Part shown: piece by piece, positions 27,020 to 38,510 of the stretch
How positions within the stretch are numbered: position 1 is the first letter of the stretch
Layout of the letters: every line of letters begins with the position of its first letter
Source of the DNA: Rhodopseudomonas palustris
GTDB lineage: Bacteria; Pseudomonadota; Alphaproteobacteria; Rhizobiales; Xanthobacteraceae
Reading direction: 5' to 3'
Assembly: GCF_003031265.1 (NCBI RefSeq)
Contig: NZ_CP019966.1
Span: forward strand, 4,738,501-4,802,500
Length of the DNA stretch: 64,000 nucleotides
Made by a program: the position numbers and the translations under genes
Notes under the pieces: model-generated
Database searches by the model: none
Told to the model about the DNA's origin: nothing
The model's input: only the letters and a program-made list of their open reading frames with translations

Positions 27020-27742
27020 ATGACCGACCTCCTCACCCTTTCCGGCGTCCACACCAATATCGGGCGCTATCACATCCTGCAGGGCGTCAACTTCGTGGTG
27101 CCGGAGGGGCAGACCACGATGCTGCTCGGCCGCAACGGGGCCGGCAAGACCACGACGCTGCGTACCATCATGGGGCTGTGGCCGGCGTCGCGCGGCGAGA
27201 TCACCCTTGGCGGCCGGCGCATCGAAGCGATGGCGACGCCCGACATCGCGCGGCTCGGCGTCGGCTACGTGCCGGAGACGATGGCGGTGTTTTCCGATCT
27301 CACCGTGAAGGAAAATCTGATCCTGGCGGCACGCGACGGCGAGATGGACGCTGGGCGCCTCGACTGGATCTTCGGATTCTTCCCGGCCTTACGAAAATTC
27401 TGGCTGTCGCGCGCCGGCTCGCTGTCCGGCGGGCAGAAGCAGATGCTGTCGATCGCCCGCGCGGTGATCGAACCGCGGCAATTGCTGCTGATCGACGAGC
27501 CGACCAAGGGGCTGGCGCCGGCGATCATTGGCGCGCTGATCGACTGCTTCGCCGAACTCAAGCGCACCGGCGCCACCATTTTGTTAGTAGAGCAGAATTT
27601 CCACGTCGCCCAACAGATCGGCGACAGCGTGGTGGTGATGGACAATGGCGGCATCGTGCATCGCGGCACCATGGCCGAGCTCGCCGCCGACGTGCCGCTG
27701 CAGGAGCGCCTGCTCGGCCTCAGCCTGGAGGCGCATCAGTGA
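27020..27742 (+). CDS. livF: Branched-chain-type ABC transporter ATPase (LivF-like)
   Basis: 240 residues from the ATG at 27020 (MTDLLTLSGVHTNIGRYHIL); in-frame upstream codons run into repeat D2 and are rejected. Walker A is GRNGAGKTTTLRTIMGL, signature LSGGQKQMLSIARAV, Walker B LLLIDEPTKGLAP, H-loop LLVEQNFHVA. The KGLAP and EQN segments are LivF-specific. It pairs with the LivG-like ATPase. Confidence 0.93.
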   Translation: MTDLLTLSGVHTNIGRYHILQGVNFVVPEGQTTMLLGRNGAGKTTTLRTIMGLWPASRGEITLGGRRIEAMATPDIARLGVGYVPETMAVFSDLTVKENLILAARDGEMDAGRLDWIFGFFPALRKFWLSRAGSLSGGQKQMLSIARAVIEPRQLLLIDEPTKGLAPAIIGALIDCFAELKRTGATILLVEQNFHVAQQIGDSVVVMDNGGIVHRGTMAELAADVPLQERLLGLSLEAHQ

Positions 27743-27762
27743 CTTTACGCAATCCCCTCTCC

Positions 27763-27844
27763 GTCATTGCGAGCGAAGCGAAGCAATCCAGAGCCCGTGC
27801 ACGGAGCTGGATTGCTTCGTCGGCTTCGCCTCCTCGCAATGACG
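27763..27844. repeat. Dispersed palindromic repeat, family B, copy 3
   Basis: Same arms as the other B copies. It lies between livF and livH inside the transporter cluster and ends 12 bases before the livH start codon. Confidence 0.9.
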
Positions 27845-27856
27845 ATCGGAGCTGAC

Positions 27857-28882
27857 ATGACCGACGTCCCCGTCCCCGCGCCCTCCACCTCCGATCCGCT
27901 GCCGCAAGCCAAGCGAGATCTGCTGCCGGTGCTGCTGCCGGCGATCCTGGCGCTGTTGATGCTGCCGTTGGTCGGTTCGTTCTCGTCCTGGGTGACGCTG
28001 ACGGTCGCCAGCCTGGCGATGGGGATGATGATCTTCATCATGGCGTCGGGCCTGACGCTGGTGTTCGGGCTGATGGACGTGCTGAATTTCGGCCACGGCG
28101 CGTTCATCGCGGTCGGCGCCTATGTGGCGACGCTGGTACTGCTGCCGCTGGCGGCGATGTCGGGAGCGGACTCGCTACTGACCAATCTCGCCGTGCTGGT
28201 GCCCGCAGTGCTGACTGCGATGGCGGTGTCCGGCGCGCTCGGCGTGGTGGTCGAGCGCGTGCTGATCCTGCCGGTGTATGGCCAGCATCTGAAGCAGATC
28301 CTGATGACCACCGGCGGACTGATCGTCGCCGAGCAGGCGCTGTATGCGCTGTGGGGGCCGCAGATCATCCCGCTGCCGCTACCGACGTCGCTGCGCGGCT
28401 CGTTCATCATCGGCGACATCGCCATCGCCAAATATCGCCTGCTGGTGATGCTGGTCGGCCTCGTGGTGTTCGTCGGCATCCAGCTGACGCTGAACCGTAC
28501 CAAGATCGGCCTGCTGATCCGCGCCGGCGTCGAGAACCGCGAGATGGTCGAAGCGCTCGGCTATCACGTCAAGCGGCTGTTCCTCGGCGTGTTCATGGTC
28601 GGCTCAGCGCTGGCCGGGCTCGGCGGCGTGATGTGGGCGCTGTATCGCGAGCAGGTCCACGCCTCGATGGGCAACGAGCTGACCGTGCTGATCTTCATCG
28701 TGGTGATCATCGGCGGGCTCGGCTCGGTCGGCGGCTGCTTCATCGGAGCGCTGCTGGTGGCGATGGTCGCCAATTACGGCGGCTTCCTGGTGCCGAAGCT
28801 GGCGCTGGTCTCCAATATCCTCTTGATGGTCGCGATCCTGATGTGGCGGCCGCGCGGGCTCTATGCGGTGACAAGTCGATGA
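27857..28882 (+). CDS. livH: Branched-chain-type ABC transporter permease (LivH-like)
   Basis: 341 residues from the ATG at 27857 (MTDVPVPAPSTSD); upstream in-frame codons lie in repeat B3. The protein is very hydrophobic with about eight membrane segments. LTLVFGLMDVLNFGHGAFIA and VVEALGYHVKR-like cytoplasmic loops are LivH features. GGLGSVGGCFIGALLVAMV is the conserved C-terminal segment. It forms the inner-membrane channel with LivM. Its stop overlaps the livM start (ATGA). Confidence 0.93.
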   Translation: MTDVPVPAPSTSDPLPQAKRDLLPVLLPAILALLMLPLVGSFSSWVTLTVASLAMGMMIFIMASGLTLVFGLMDVLNFGHGAFIAVGAYVATLVLLPLAAMSGADSLLTNLAVLVPAVLTAMAVSGALGVVVERVLILPVYGQHLKQILMTTGGLIVAEQALYALWGPQIIPLPLPTSLRGSFIIGDIAIAKYRLLVMLVGLVVFVGIQLTLNRTKIGLLIRAGVENREMVEALGYHVKRLFLGVFMVGSALAGLGGVMWALYREQVHASMGNELTVLIFIVVIIGGLGSVGGCFIGALLVAMVANYGGFLVPKLALVSNILLMVAILMWRPRGLYAVTSR

Positions 28883-29946
28883 TGATCCTGTCCGGCGATC
28901 CGCCGCGCAGCCGGGTGCTGTCGCTGCTGCTGATTGCGATCGTGGTGATGCTGGCAATCACCCCGTTCGTGTTTCCCGGCGCCAAGCCGCTCAACGTCGC
29001 CGCCAAGATCTGTATCTTCGCGGCGCTGGTGGCGTCCTATGACCTGCTGCTCGGCTACACCGGCACGGTGTCGTTCGCCCACACCATGTTCTACGGCATC
29101 GGCAGCTACGCGGTGGCGATCGCGCTGTACGGCATGGGGCCGAGCTGGGCGGCGGTGGCAACCGGCATCGTGATCGGGCTGCCGCTGGCGGCCTTGCTGG
29201 CGCTGGTCATCGGGCTGTTCTCGCTGCGCGTCGAGGCGATCTTCTTTGCGATGATCACGCTGGCGGTCGCTTCCGCCTTTCTGGTGCTGGCGTCGCAGCT
29301 GTCGTGGCTGACCGGCGGCGAAGACGGTCGCAGCTTCAGCCTGCCGGAGCTGCTGCGGCCCGGCACGGTGTTCATCAAGGACTTCTTCGGGGTGCGGATC
29401 AACGGCCGGATCCTGACCTACTACATCATCCTGGTCGGCTGCGCCGGCATGATCCTGGCGTTGCTGCGGGTGGTGAACTCGCCGTTCGGCCGGGTGCTGC
29501 AGGCGGTCCGCGAGAACCGTTTCCGCGCCGAGGCGCTGGGCTATCGCACCGTGTTTCATCTCACTTACGCCAACGTGCTGGCCGCCCTGGTCGCCGCCGC
29601 CGCCGGCGTGCTCAATGCGATGTGGCTGCGCTATGCCGGACCGGATACGTCGCTGTCGTTCTCGATCATGCTGGACATCCTGCTGATGGTGGTGATCGGC
29701 GGCATGGGCACGATCTACGGCGCCATCATCGGCGCCACCATCTTCATCCTGGCGCAGAACTATCTGCAGGCGCTGATGGGCGCCGCCTCGACCGCCGCCG
29801 CCGATGCCGGGCTGCCGCTGCTGCCGAACCTGCTGCATCCCGACCGCTGGCTGCTGTGGCTCGGGCTATTGTTCGTGGCCAGCGTGTACTTCTTCCCGAC
29901 CGGAATCGTCGGCCGATTGCGCGGGGCGCCGAAGGCCGCCGAGTAG
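28879..29946 (+). CDS. livM: Branched-chain-type ABC transporter permease (LivM-like)
   Basis: 355 residues, start overlapping the livH stop by 4 bases; a second ATG follows immediately. About nine membrane segments. LLLGYTGTVSFAHTMFYGIG and VLQAVRENRFRAEALGYRT are the LivM signature, with GGMGTIYGAIIGATIF near the C-terminus. It is the last gene of the importer cluster. A 371-base gap without recognised genes follows. Confidence 0.93.
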   Translation: MMILSGDPPRSRVLSLLLIAIVVMLAITPFVFPGAKPLNVAAKICIFAALVASYDLLLGYTGTVSFAHTMFYGIGSYAVAIALYGMGPSWAAVATGIVIGLPLAALLALVIGLFSLRVEAIFFAMITLAVASAFLVLASQLSWLTGGEDGRSFSLPELLRPGTVFIKDFFGVRINGRILTYYIILVGCAGMILALLRVVNSPFGRVLQAVRENRFRAEALGYRTVFHLTYANVLAALVAAAAGVLNAMWLRYAGPDTSLSFSIMLDILLMVVIGGMGTIYGAIIGATIFILAQNYLQALMGAASTAAADAGLPLLPNLLHPDRWLLWLGLLFVASVYFFPTGIVGRLRGAPKAAE

Positions 29947-30317
29947 CTCGACGAAAGTCTTAGAAGCGACCCATTCGGGCGGATCGTTTCGAACGATTCC
30001 AGCCTTGCGCTCTTTAGTGCCTCTTCGCACCCCCAGAGGTTGATAGCAACGCCGTCACTCAGCGCCTGGGTGCAGGATTTCGGTAGTAAAATGCCTGTTC
30101 GCGTCCTGCGATACCTCTTGGGCCAGTACCCGCGCCGGTAAAATAAGAAGCAGTTTCTGCGCTCGATCAACATCGTTTGCAGCGCACAAAGTATCCTGTT
30201 GCCGCTGAACAGGCGCCCTCCCATAGTCCGCGCCTTTGTCGACCTAGGACATTCTCCCTACTCCAGCACCATATTCACGCTGCGGCAGGGGAGCGTCCGA
30301 CCAAACAGGAAGTTGGA
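29947..30317. other. 371-base gap without a recognised gene
   Basis: Less GC-rich than its surroundings. It holds no repeat of the families seen elsewhere, no strong hairpin with U-run and no credible reading frame with a ribosome site. It may contain the promoter of the 30318 gene. I see nothing else in it. Confidence 0.4.
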
Positions 30318-30626
30318 ATGATGCTGCTCTTGGTCCTTACCGCGATCGCCTTCGTCGCCACCGCCGTGGTGGCGCGCGTGCTGGCCGCCTCCGCGCCGGA
30401 AGGCAAATTGTACTGCCAGGCGGCCGGTGCCGCTTCGATGGTGGTCGGGCCGTTTATCACGCTGGTTGCCGCCTTCGTGCTCGACAAGGCCGGCATCGGC
30501 GGCGAAGTGCTCGACGCCACCGCGATGCTGCGGGTCGCGGCGCTGCCGGCGTTCGGCACGCTGTTCGTCGGCCCGATCGTGTTCTGGTTCTTCCGCCGCC
30601 AGCGCCGCACGGTTGCGGCCGCCTAA
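30318..30626 (+). CDS. Small membrane protein of unknown function
   Basis: 102 residues from the ATG at 30318, preceded by AGGAAGTTGGA. Three membrane segments are visible: MMLLLVLTAIAFVATAVVAR, ASMVVGPFITLVAAFVL and MLRVAALPAFGTLFVGPIVFWFF, followed by a short basic tail (RRQRR). No domain recognised and no operon partner. An upstream in-frame ATG at 30177 is unlikely because the intervening residues do not look like protein. Confidence 0.7.
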   Translation: MMLLLVLTAIAFVATAVVARVLAASAPEGKLYCQAAGAASMVVGPFITLVAAFVLDKAGIGGEVLDATAMLRVAALPAFGTLFVGPIVFWFFRRQRRTVAAA

Positions 30627-30868
30627 CGGACGCGCACCGAATGCGCGATCGCGAAGACAGGTTCGGCGGCGCCTCTCGCCGCCGAACTGCGGATCGGCAG
30701 GAATTATCCCGGCCTGCGTCATTTCCAGCAATTCTCTTCCCTTAAGAACGGCATTTTCGAAACCGCACTTCAAAGTTTCATGCGGACGCATCTATTTTCG
30801 GCTGGGCCATTGTGTTTCGGGGACCGCCCCCCAAGTTCCTGACATCCGTAACTGTCCAGGACGGCCCC

Positions 30869-31969
30869 ATGTCGACTTCCAAGCTCTTCGAACCTTACAA
30901 GCTCGGCCCGATCACCCTCGCCAATCGCGTCGTGATGGCGCCGCTGACCCGCAACCGCGCCGTGCCCGAGGGTCTCGTCCCGAGCCCGCTGGCGGCCGAG
31001 TATTACGGCCAGCGCGCCAGCGCCGGCCTGCTGATTACCGAGGCCAGCCAGGTGTCGCAGCAGGGCCAGGGCTATCAGGACACGCCCGGCATCTACTCGC
31101 AGGCCCAGGTCGAAGGCTGGCGCAAGGTCACCGGCGAGGTGCACAAGCGCGGCGGCAAGATCTTCATCCAGCTCTGGCATGTCGGCCGCATCTCGCATGT
31201 CGACCTGCAGCCGAACCACGGCGCGCCGGTCGCGCCGTCGGCGATCCGCGCCAAGACCAAGACCTTCGTCGGCGGCCAGTTCGCAGACGTCTCCGAGCCA
31301 CGCGCGCTCGAGCTGTCTGAAATCCCCGGCATCATCGAAGACTTCCGGAAAGCGGCCGCCAATGCGATCGCGGCCGGCTTCGACGGCGTCGAGATCCACG
31401 GCGCCAACGGCTATCTGCTCGACCAGTTCGCCCGCGACAGCAGCAACAAGCGCACCGACGAATATGGCGGCTCGATCCAGAACCGGGCGCGGCTGATGCT
31501 CGAAGTCGCCGCGGCGGTGGCCAAGGAGATCGGACCGGAGCGCACCGGCATCCGGATTTCGCCGGTGACGCCGGCCAACGACGTCTCGGACTCCAACCCG
31601 CAGGCGCTGTTCGACTACATCGTCGACGAGCTCAACAAGCTGAAGCTGGTCTACATCCACGTCATCGAAGGTGCCACCGGCGGCCCGCGCGACATCGCGC
31701 CGTTCGACTACGCGAGCTTGCGCAAGCGATTCAGCGGCACCTACATCGGCAACAATGCCTACGACCTCGCGCTCGCCAACAAGCAGCTCGACGCAGGCGC
31801 GGCCGACCTGATCGCGTTCGGCAAGCCGTTCATCTCCAACCCGGATCTAGTCGAGCGCCTGAAGCGGAATGCTCCGCTGAACGAGCCCGACAAGTCGACC
31901 TTCTACGGCGGCGGCGCCAAGGGCTACACCGACTACCCGACGCTGGAGTCGGCGCAGGCGGCGCAGTAA
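30869..31969 (+). CDS. Alkene reductase, Old Yellow Enzyme family (NemA-like)
   Basis: 366 residues from the ATG at 30869 (MSTSKLFEPYKLGPITLANR). It is an FMN-dependent TIM-barrel flavoprotein that reduces activated C=C bonds and nitrate esters with NAD(P)H. Family motifs are RVVMAPLTRNRA, LWHVGRISHVDLQPN, GFDGVEIHGANGYLLDQF, DEYGGSIQNRARL and the C-terminal DLIAFGKPFISNPDLVERL. All match the NemA group. It stands alone; the converging glp operon and repeat C3 follow. A short palindrome (ATGCG-GA-CGCAT at 30780-30791) lies upstream and might bind a regulator, but this is not tested. Confidence 0.94.
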   Translation: MSTSKLFEPYKLGPITLANRVVMAPLTRNRAVPEGLVPSPLAAEYYGQRASAGLLITEASQVSQQGQGYQDTPGIYSQAQVEGWRKVTGEVHKRGGKIFIQLWHVGRISHVDLQPNHGAPVAPSAIRAKTKTFVGGQFADVSEPRALELSEIPGIIEDFRKAAANAIAAGFDGVEIHGANGYLLDQFARDSSNKRTDEYGGSIQNRARLMLEVAAAVAKEIGPERTGIRISPVTPANDVSDSNPQALFDYIVDELNKLKLVYIHVIEGATGGPRDIAPFDYASLRKRFSGTYIGNNAYDLALANKQLDAGAADLIAFGKPFISNPDLVERLKRNAPLNEPDKSTFYGGGAKGYTDYPTLESAQAAQ

Positions 31970-31982
31970 GCCGTACGCACCA

Positions 31983-32080
31983 TCATTCCGGGGTGCGAGC
32001 GCAGCTCGCGAACTCGGAATCCAGCAGTTGCTACGACGAGATTCCGGGTTCGCTCGCTCCGCGAGCGCCCCGGAATGACG
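31983..32080. repeat. Dispersed palindromic repeat, family C, copy 3
   Basis: Arms TCATTCCGGGGTGCGAGCGC and GAGCGCCCCGGAATGA. Between the alkene reductase stop and the shared terminator. Confidence 0.9.
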
Positions 32081-32104
32081 TGGAAAGACAATGCAAAAGC
32101 AAAA

Positions 32105-32128
32105 AAGGCCGGGATCGCTCCCGGCCTT
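32105..32128 (-). terminator. Strong terminator at the end of the glp operon
   Basis: AAGGCCGGGA and TCCCGGCCTT form a 10-bp stem with a 4-base loop. On the minus strand it is followed by T6 (stem then TTTTTTGC), which suits termination of the glp transcript; on the plus strand the T-run is weaker. It separates two convergent genes. Confidence 0.85.
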
Positions 32129-32143
32129 TCGATTTTGCGGAGA

Positions 32144-32254
32144 CCTCATCCTGAGGAGCCCGGCGCAGCCGGGCGTCTCGAAGGATGATGCGCCGAGCAC
32201 TGTGCGTGTCGTCTCATGGTTCGAGACGGCGCTGAGCGCCTCCTCACCATGAGG
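32144..32254. repeat. Dispersed palindromic repeat, family A, copy 2
   Basis: CCTCATCCTGAGGAGC ... GTCTCGAAGGATGA, then CTCATGGTTCGAGACGG ... CTCCTCACCATGAGG. Just downstream of the glpV stop and inside the 3' end of the glp transcript. Confidence 0.88.
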
Positions 32255-32266
32255 CTTCGCAGCCGC

Positions 32267-34054
<1,788 letters not shown>

Positions 34055-34126
34055 CGTTCGTTTCCTCCGTTGAGCGACATCATTCAGGTCCAGGTTGATC
34101 CCGGATCTGTTCCTCGTTCGCCGGGA

Positions 34127-34453
34127 TCAGACGGTGCGGAAGATCGCAACGGCTGAGACCAGCGACAGCAGCGTGGCGAGCCACAGGCTCGACACTTCGA
34201 CTCCTTCTCCGATCGGCAGCGTCAGCAGCGGATCGGTCCCGACCAGCGCAATCCAGACCAGATGAATCACCGCGGCCAGGATCAGCGACAGAAACAGCCG
34301 GTCGCCGCGCGTCGTCGGAATCCGCAAGACACCGACGCGCTCGACCTCGGGATCAACCACCGCGAGCCAGGTCATGGTCGCGAGCGTACCGGCCAGCGCG
34401 GCGAAGAACGCCGCGGTCGGCCAGGTCCACGCCATCCATGCGAAGGAATCCAT
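34127..34453 (-). CDS. glpU: Small membrane protein of the glycerol transporter (DUF2160)
   Basis: 108 residues with about three membrane segments (WTWPTAAFFAALAGTLATMT, LFLSLILAAVIHLVWIALVG, LWLATLLSLVSAVAIF). A short soluble part with PEVERVGVLRIPTTRGDRLF sits between them. This is the DUF2160 family, found as glpU in the glp ABC cluster of rhizobia. Its role is unclear; it may be an accessory of the transporter. It lies 72 bases before glpV. Repeat B4 separates it from glpQ. Confidence 0.88.
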   Translation of the reverse strand: MDSFAWMAWTWPTAAFFAALAGTLATMTWLAVVDPEVERVGVLRIPTTRGDRLFLSLILAAVIHLVWIALVGTDPLLTLPIGEGVEVSSLWLATLLSLVSAVAIFRTV

Positions 34454-34500
34454 GATCAGAGCCCTCCCCGTCGATTGTTGCAGGCGAAGAGCCCGTCCCC

Positions 34501-34581
34501 GTCATTGCGAGCGAAGCGAAGCAATCCAGAACCCAGCACACGGAGCTGGATGGCTTCGTCGCTACGCTCCTCGCAATGACG
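34501..34581. repeat. Dispersed palindromic repeat, family B, copy 4
   Basis: Same arms as other B copies. It sits inside the glp operon, between glpQ and glpU. Confidence 0.9.
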
Positions 34582-34609
34582 ATGGGGGTGCGGTCGCGTC
34601 ATCATTCCC

Positions 34610-35415
34610 TCACACCCGTCCGAGCGCGAAGCCGCGCGCGATGTAGTTGCGGACGAACCAGATCACCAGCGCGCCCGGGATGATGGTGAGCACGCCCGCG
34701 GCGGCGAGCAGGCCCCAGTCCATGCCGGCGGCCGACACGGTGCGGGTCATCACCGCCGAGATCGGCTTGGCGTTGACCGAGGTCAGGGTGCGGGCCAGCA
34801 GCAGTTCGACCCAGGAGAACATGAAGCAGAAGAACGCCGCGACACCGATGCCGCTGGCGATCAGGGGCATCAGGATCTTCACGAAGAACCGCGGGAACGA
34901 GTAGCCATCGAGGAACGCAGTTTCGTCGATTTCCTTCGGCACGCCGGAGACGAAGCCCTCGAGGATCCACACCGCGAGCGGCACGTTGAACAGGCAGTGC
35001 GCCAGAGCCACCGCCCAGGGCGTGTCGAACAGGTTCAGCGCCGAATACAGATTGAAGAACGGCAGCGCATAGACCGCGGCCGGCGCCATGCGGTTCGACA
35101 GCAGCCAGAAGAACAGGTGCTTGTCGCCGAGGAAGCGATAGCGCGAGAACGCGTACGCCGCCGGCAGCGCGAACGAGATCGACAGCACGGTGTTGATGAC
35201 GACGTATTGCAGCGAATTGATGTAGCCCGAATACCAGCTCGGATCGGTGAAGATCGTCCGGTAGTTCTCCAGCGTCGGCTGGTGCGGCCACAACGTCATG
35301 GTCGAGACGATCTCGCCATTGGTCTTGAAGCTCATGTTGACGAGCCAATAGATCGGCAACATCAGGAACAACAGATACAGCGCCATGACGATGCGGCGGC
35401 CGGGGATCGAATGCA

Positions 35416-35416
<1 letters not shown>
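34610..35416 (-). CDS. glpQ: Glycerol ABC transporter permease GlpQ
   Basis: 268 residues from the ATG at 35416, which overlaps the glpP stop by one base (TGATG). About six membrane segments. The MetI-like EAA loop is VPKEIDETAFLDGYSFPRFF, and SMTLWPHQPTLENYRTIF is the family's periplasmic segment. It is the second permease of the importer. Longer in-frame extension upstream overlaps glpP and is not used. Confidence 0.92.
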
Positions 35417-36317
<901 letters not shown>

Positions 36318-36318
<1 letters not shown>

Positions 36319-37418
36319 CAGGCGACCTGCTCCAGTGAGCTGCCTTCGACGATTTCGCTGTCGGCATAGACGTGAATGCGCGACGGCTCGAACCGCAGCG
36401 CCGCTTCATCCCCGCTCGGCGAGAAGCCATCCGGCACCCGCGCGGCGATCTTGACGTCACCCACCCGCACCGACGCGAAGCGGATGCGGCCGAGATCGTC
36501 GATCCGCTCGACGCGGCCGGTCATCAGGCCGGGTGCCTTGGCGGTGAGGTGGACGAATTCCGGCCGCACCCCGATCTCGATCTTGCCCGGCGGCAGCTTG
36601 TCGTAGCTGCGCGCGAGCGGCACGCGATGGCCGGCGACCAGCGCCTCGCGGCCCTTCACCTCGGCCGGCACGATGTTCATGCCCGGCGAACCGATGAAGT
36701 AGCCGACGAAGGTGTGGGCCGGGCGCTCGAACAATTCTTCCGGCGTGCCGCTCTGCACGACACGGCCGTCGTGCATCACCACCACGGTGTCGGCGAAGGT
36801 CAGCGCCTCGGTCTGGTCGTGGGTGACGTAGATCATCGTCAGGTCCAGCGCGCGGTGCAGCGCCTTGAGCTTGCTACGCAGCTCCCACTTCAGATGCGGA
36901 TCGATCACCGTCAGCGGCTCGTCGAACAGGATCGCGGCGACATCGCTGCGCACCAGGCCGCGGCCGAGCGAGATCTTCTGCTTGGCGTCGGCGGTGAGCC
37001 GCGTCGCCTTGCGCTTCAGGTTCGGCGTCAGATCGAGCAGGTCGGCGATCTCGGCGACGCGCCGGTCGATCTCGGCCTTCGGCACACCGCGGTTCTTCAG
37101 CGGGAATGCCAAATTCTCGCGCACCGTCATAGTGTCGTAGATCACCGGAAACTGGAACACCTGCGCGATGTTGCGCTCGCGGGTGGAGAGCGCGGTGACG
37201 TCGCGACCGTCGAACAGGATCTTGCCGCGCGACGGCGTGACGATGCCCGAGATGATATTCAGCAGCGTGGTCTTGCCGCAGCCCGACGGGCCGAGCAGCG
37301 CATAGGCGCCACCCTGCCGCCAGGTCATCGACACCGGCTTCAGCGCATAGGCCTGCGGCGGCAGGTCGTCACCGACCAGATAAGAGTGAGCAAGATCGAC
37401 GAGATCGATGCGCGCCAT
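36318..37418 (-). CDS. glpT: Glycerol ABC transporter ATPase GlpT, degenerate signature motif
   Basis: 366 residues, MalK-like. Walker A is normal (GPSGCGKTT), the Walker B glutamate is present (AILFDEPLTVID) and the H-loop is normal (YVTHDQTEA). The ABC signature, usually LSGGQ, reads LTADA in the correct place (LTADAKQKISLGRGLVR). The D-loop is also unusual (TVID for the usual NLD). A C-terminal TOBE-like domain follows. Together with GlpS it forms a heterodimer, and the two carry complementary defects. Note that this GlpT is not the G3P permease of E. coli. Confidence 0.9.
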
Positions 37419-37430
37419 CGGGCTGTCCCC

Positions 37431-38510
37431 TCAGATCGGCTTCGGCGCGGCGACGAGGCGATCGGCCGCGTCGAACACGAACAGATTGGCGGGGTCGAGG
37501 ATGGCGTCGAGCGTCTGGCCCGGCTCGAACTCATGGATGCCGTGCAGCACCGCGACCCAATAGTCGTCGCCGCGCTTCAGATGCACGAAGCTCTCCGAGC
37601 CGGTGATCTCGGTCACCGCCACGGTCGCCTGGAACGCATGACGCTCCGGATCGGCGCTCTTCACCTCGATCTGATGCGCACGGAAGCCGACGCGGTAGGC
37701 GCCATCGGAGAGCCCGGCGAACACCCCGGTTGCCGGCGCGGTGACGCCGCCGGAGTAATGCACGGTGCCGGCCTTCTTCTCGGCGCCGACGAGATTGAGC
37801 GGCGGATCGGAGAACACCTGCGCCACCCGCATGGTGTCGGGCTTGCGATAAACTTGCGGGGTCGGCCCGACCTGCAGCGCCTGGCCTTCCCACATGCAGA
37901 TGGTGCGGCCGCCGAGCAGCAGGGCTTCGGACGGCTCTGTGGTGGCATAGACGAAGATCGCGCCGGAGGCCTCGAAGATCTTCGGCAGCTCGGTGCGCAG
38001 CTCCTCGCGGAGCTTGTAGTCGAGGTTGGCGAGCGGCTCGTCGAGCAGCACCAGATCGGCCCCCTTGACCAGCGCGCGGGCGATCGCGGTGCGCTGCTGC
38101 TGGCCGCCGGAGAGCTGCAGCGGCGTGCGCTGCAGATACGGCTCGAGCTTGAGCAGCTTGGCGGCCTCGGCAACGCGGCGCTCGATCTCGGCGCGCGGCT
38201 TGCGCTGCACCCGCAGCGGCGAGGCGATGTTCTCGTACACCGTCAGCGACGGGTAATTGATGAACTGCTGATACACCATCGCCACCGAGCGGCTGCGCAC
38301 ATCGGCGCCGGTGACGTCCTTGCCGTCGACCAGCACGCGGCCGGTGGTCGGTTTGTCGAGGCCGGCGAGCAGCCGCATGATCGAAGTCTTGCCCGACAGC
38401 GTCGGTCCGAGCAGCACGCTCAGCGTACCGCGCTCCAGCGTCAGCGATACGTTGCGGATCGCCGGAACGCCGTCCAGCACCCTGGTGACATTCTCCAGGC
38501 TGACGCTCAT
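37431..38510 (-). CDS. glpS: Glycerol ABC transporter ATPase GlpS, altered H-loop
   Basis: 359 residues from the ATG at 38510, which overlaps the glpD stop by 4 bases. MalK-like. Walker A is GPTLSGKTS, signature LSGGQQQRTAIARALV intact, Walker B LVLLDEPLANLD intact. Where the H-loop His is expected (T-H-D-Q-x-E-A), the sequence is T-T-E-P-S-E-A, so the switch histidine is replaced. A C-terminal TOBE-like domain is present. It heads the transporter part of the operon; glpT follows after 12 bases. Confidence 0.9.
   Translation of the reverse strand: MSVSLENVTRVLDGVPAIRNVSLTLERGTLSVLLGPTLSGKTSIMRLLAGLDKPTTGRVLVDGKDVTGADVRSRSVAMVYQQFINYPSLTVYENIASPLRVQRKPRAEIERRVAEAAKLLKLEPYLQRTPLQLSGGQQQRTAIARALVKGADLVLLDEPLANLDYKLREELRTELPKIFEASGAIFVYATTEPSEALLLGGRTICMWEGQALQVGPTPQVYRKPDTMRVAQVFSDPPLNLVGAEKKAGTVHYSGGVTAPATGVFAGLSDGAYRVGFRAHQIEVKSADPERHAFQATVAVTEITGSESFVHLKRGDDYWVAVLHGIHEFEPGQTLDAILDPANLFVFDAADRLVAAPKPI

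Noticed and set aside
29760..30224. Minus-strand frame over the end of livM and the gap after it
   Set aside because: Its second half overlaps livM antisense. The first half reads as Arg/Cys-rich without pattern and has no ribosome site.
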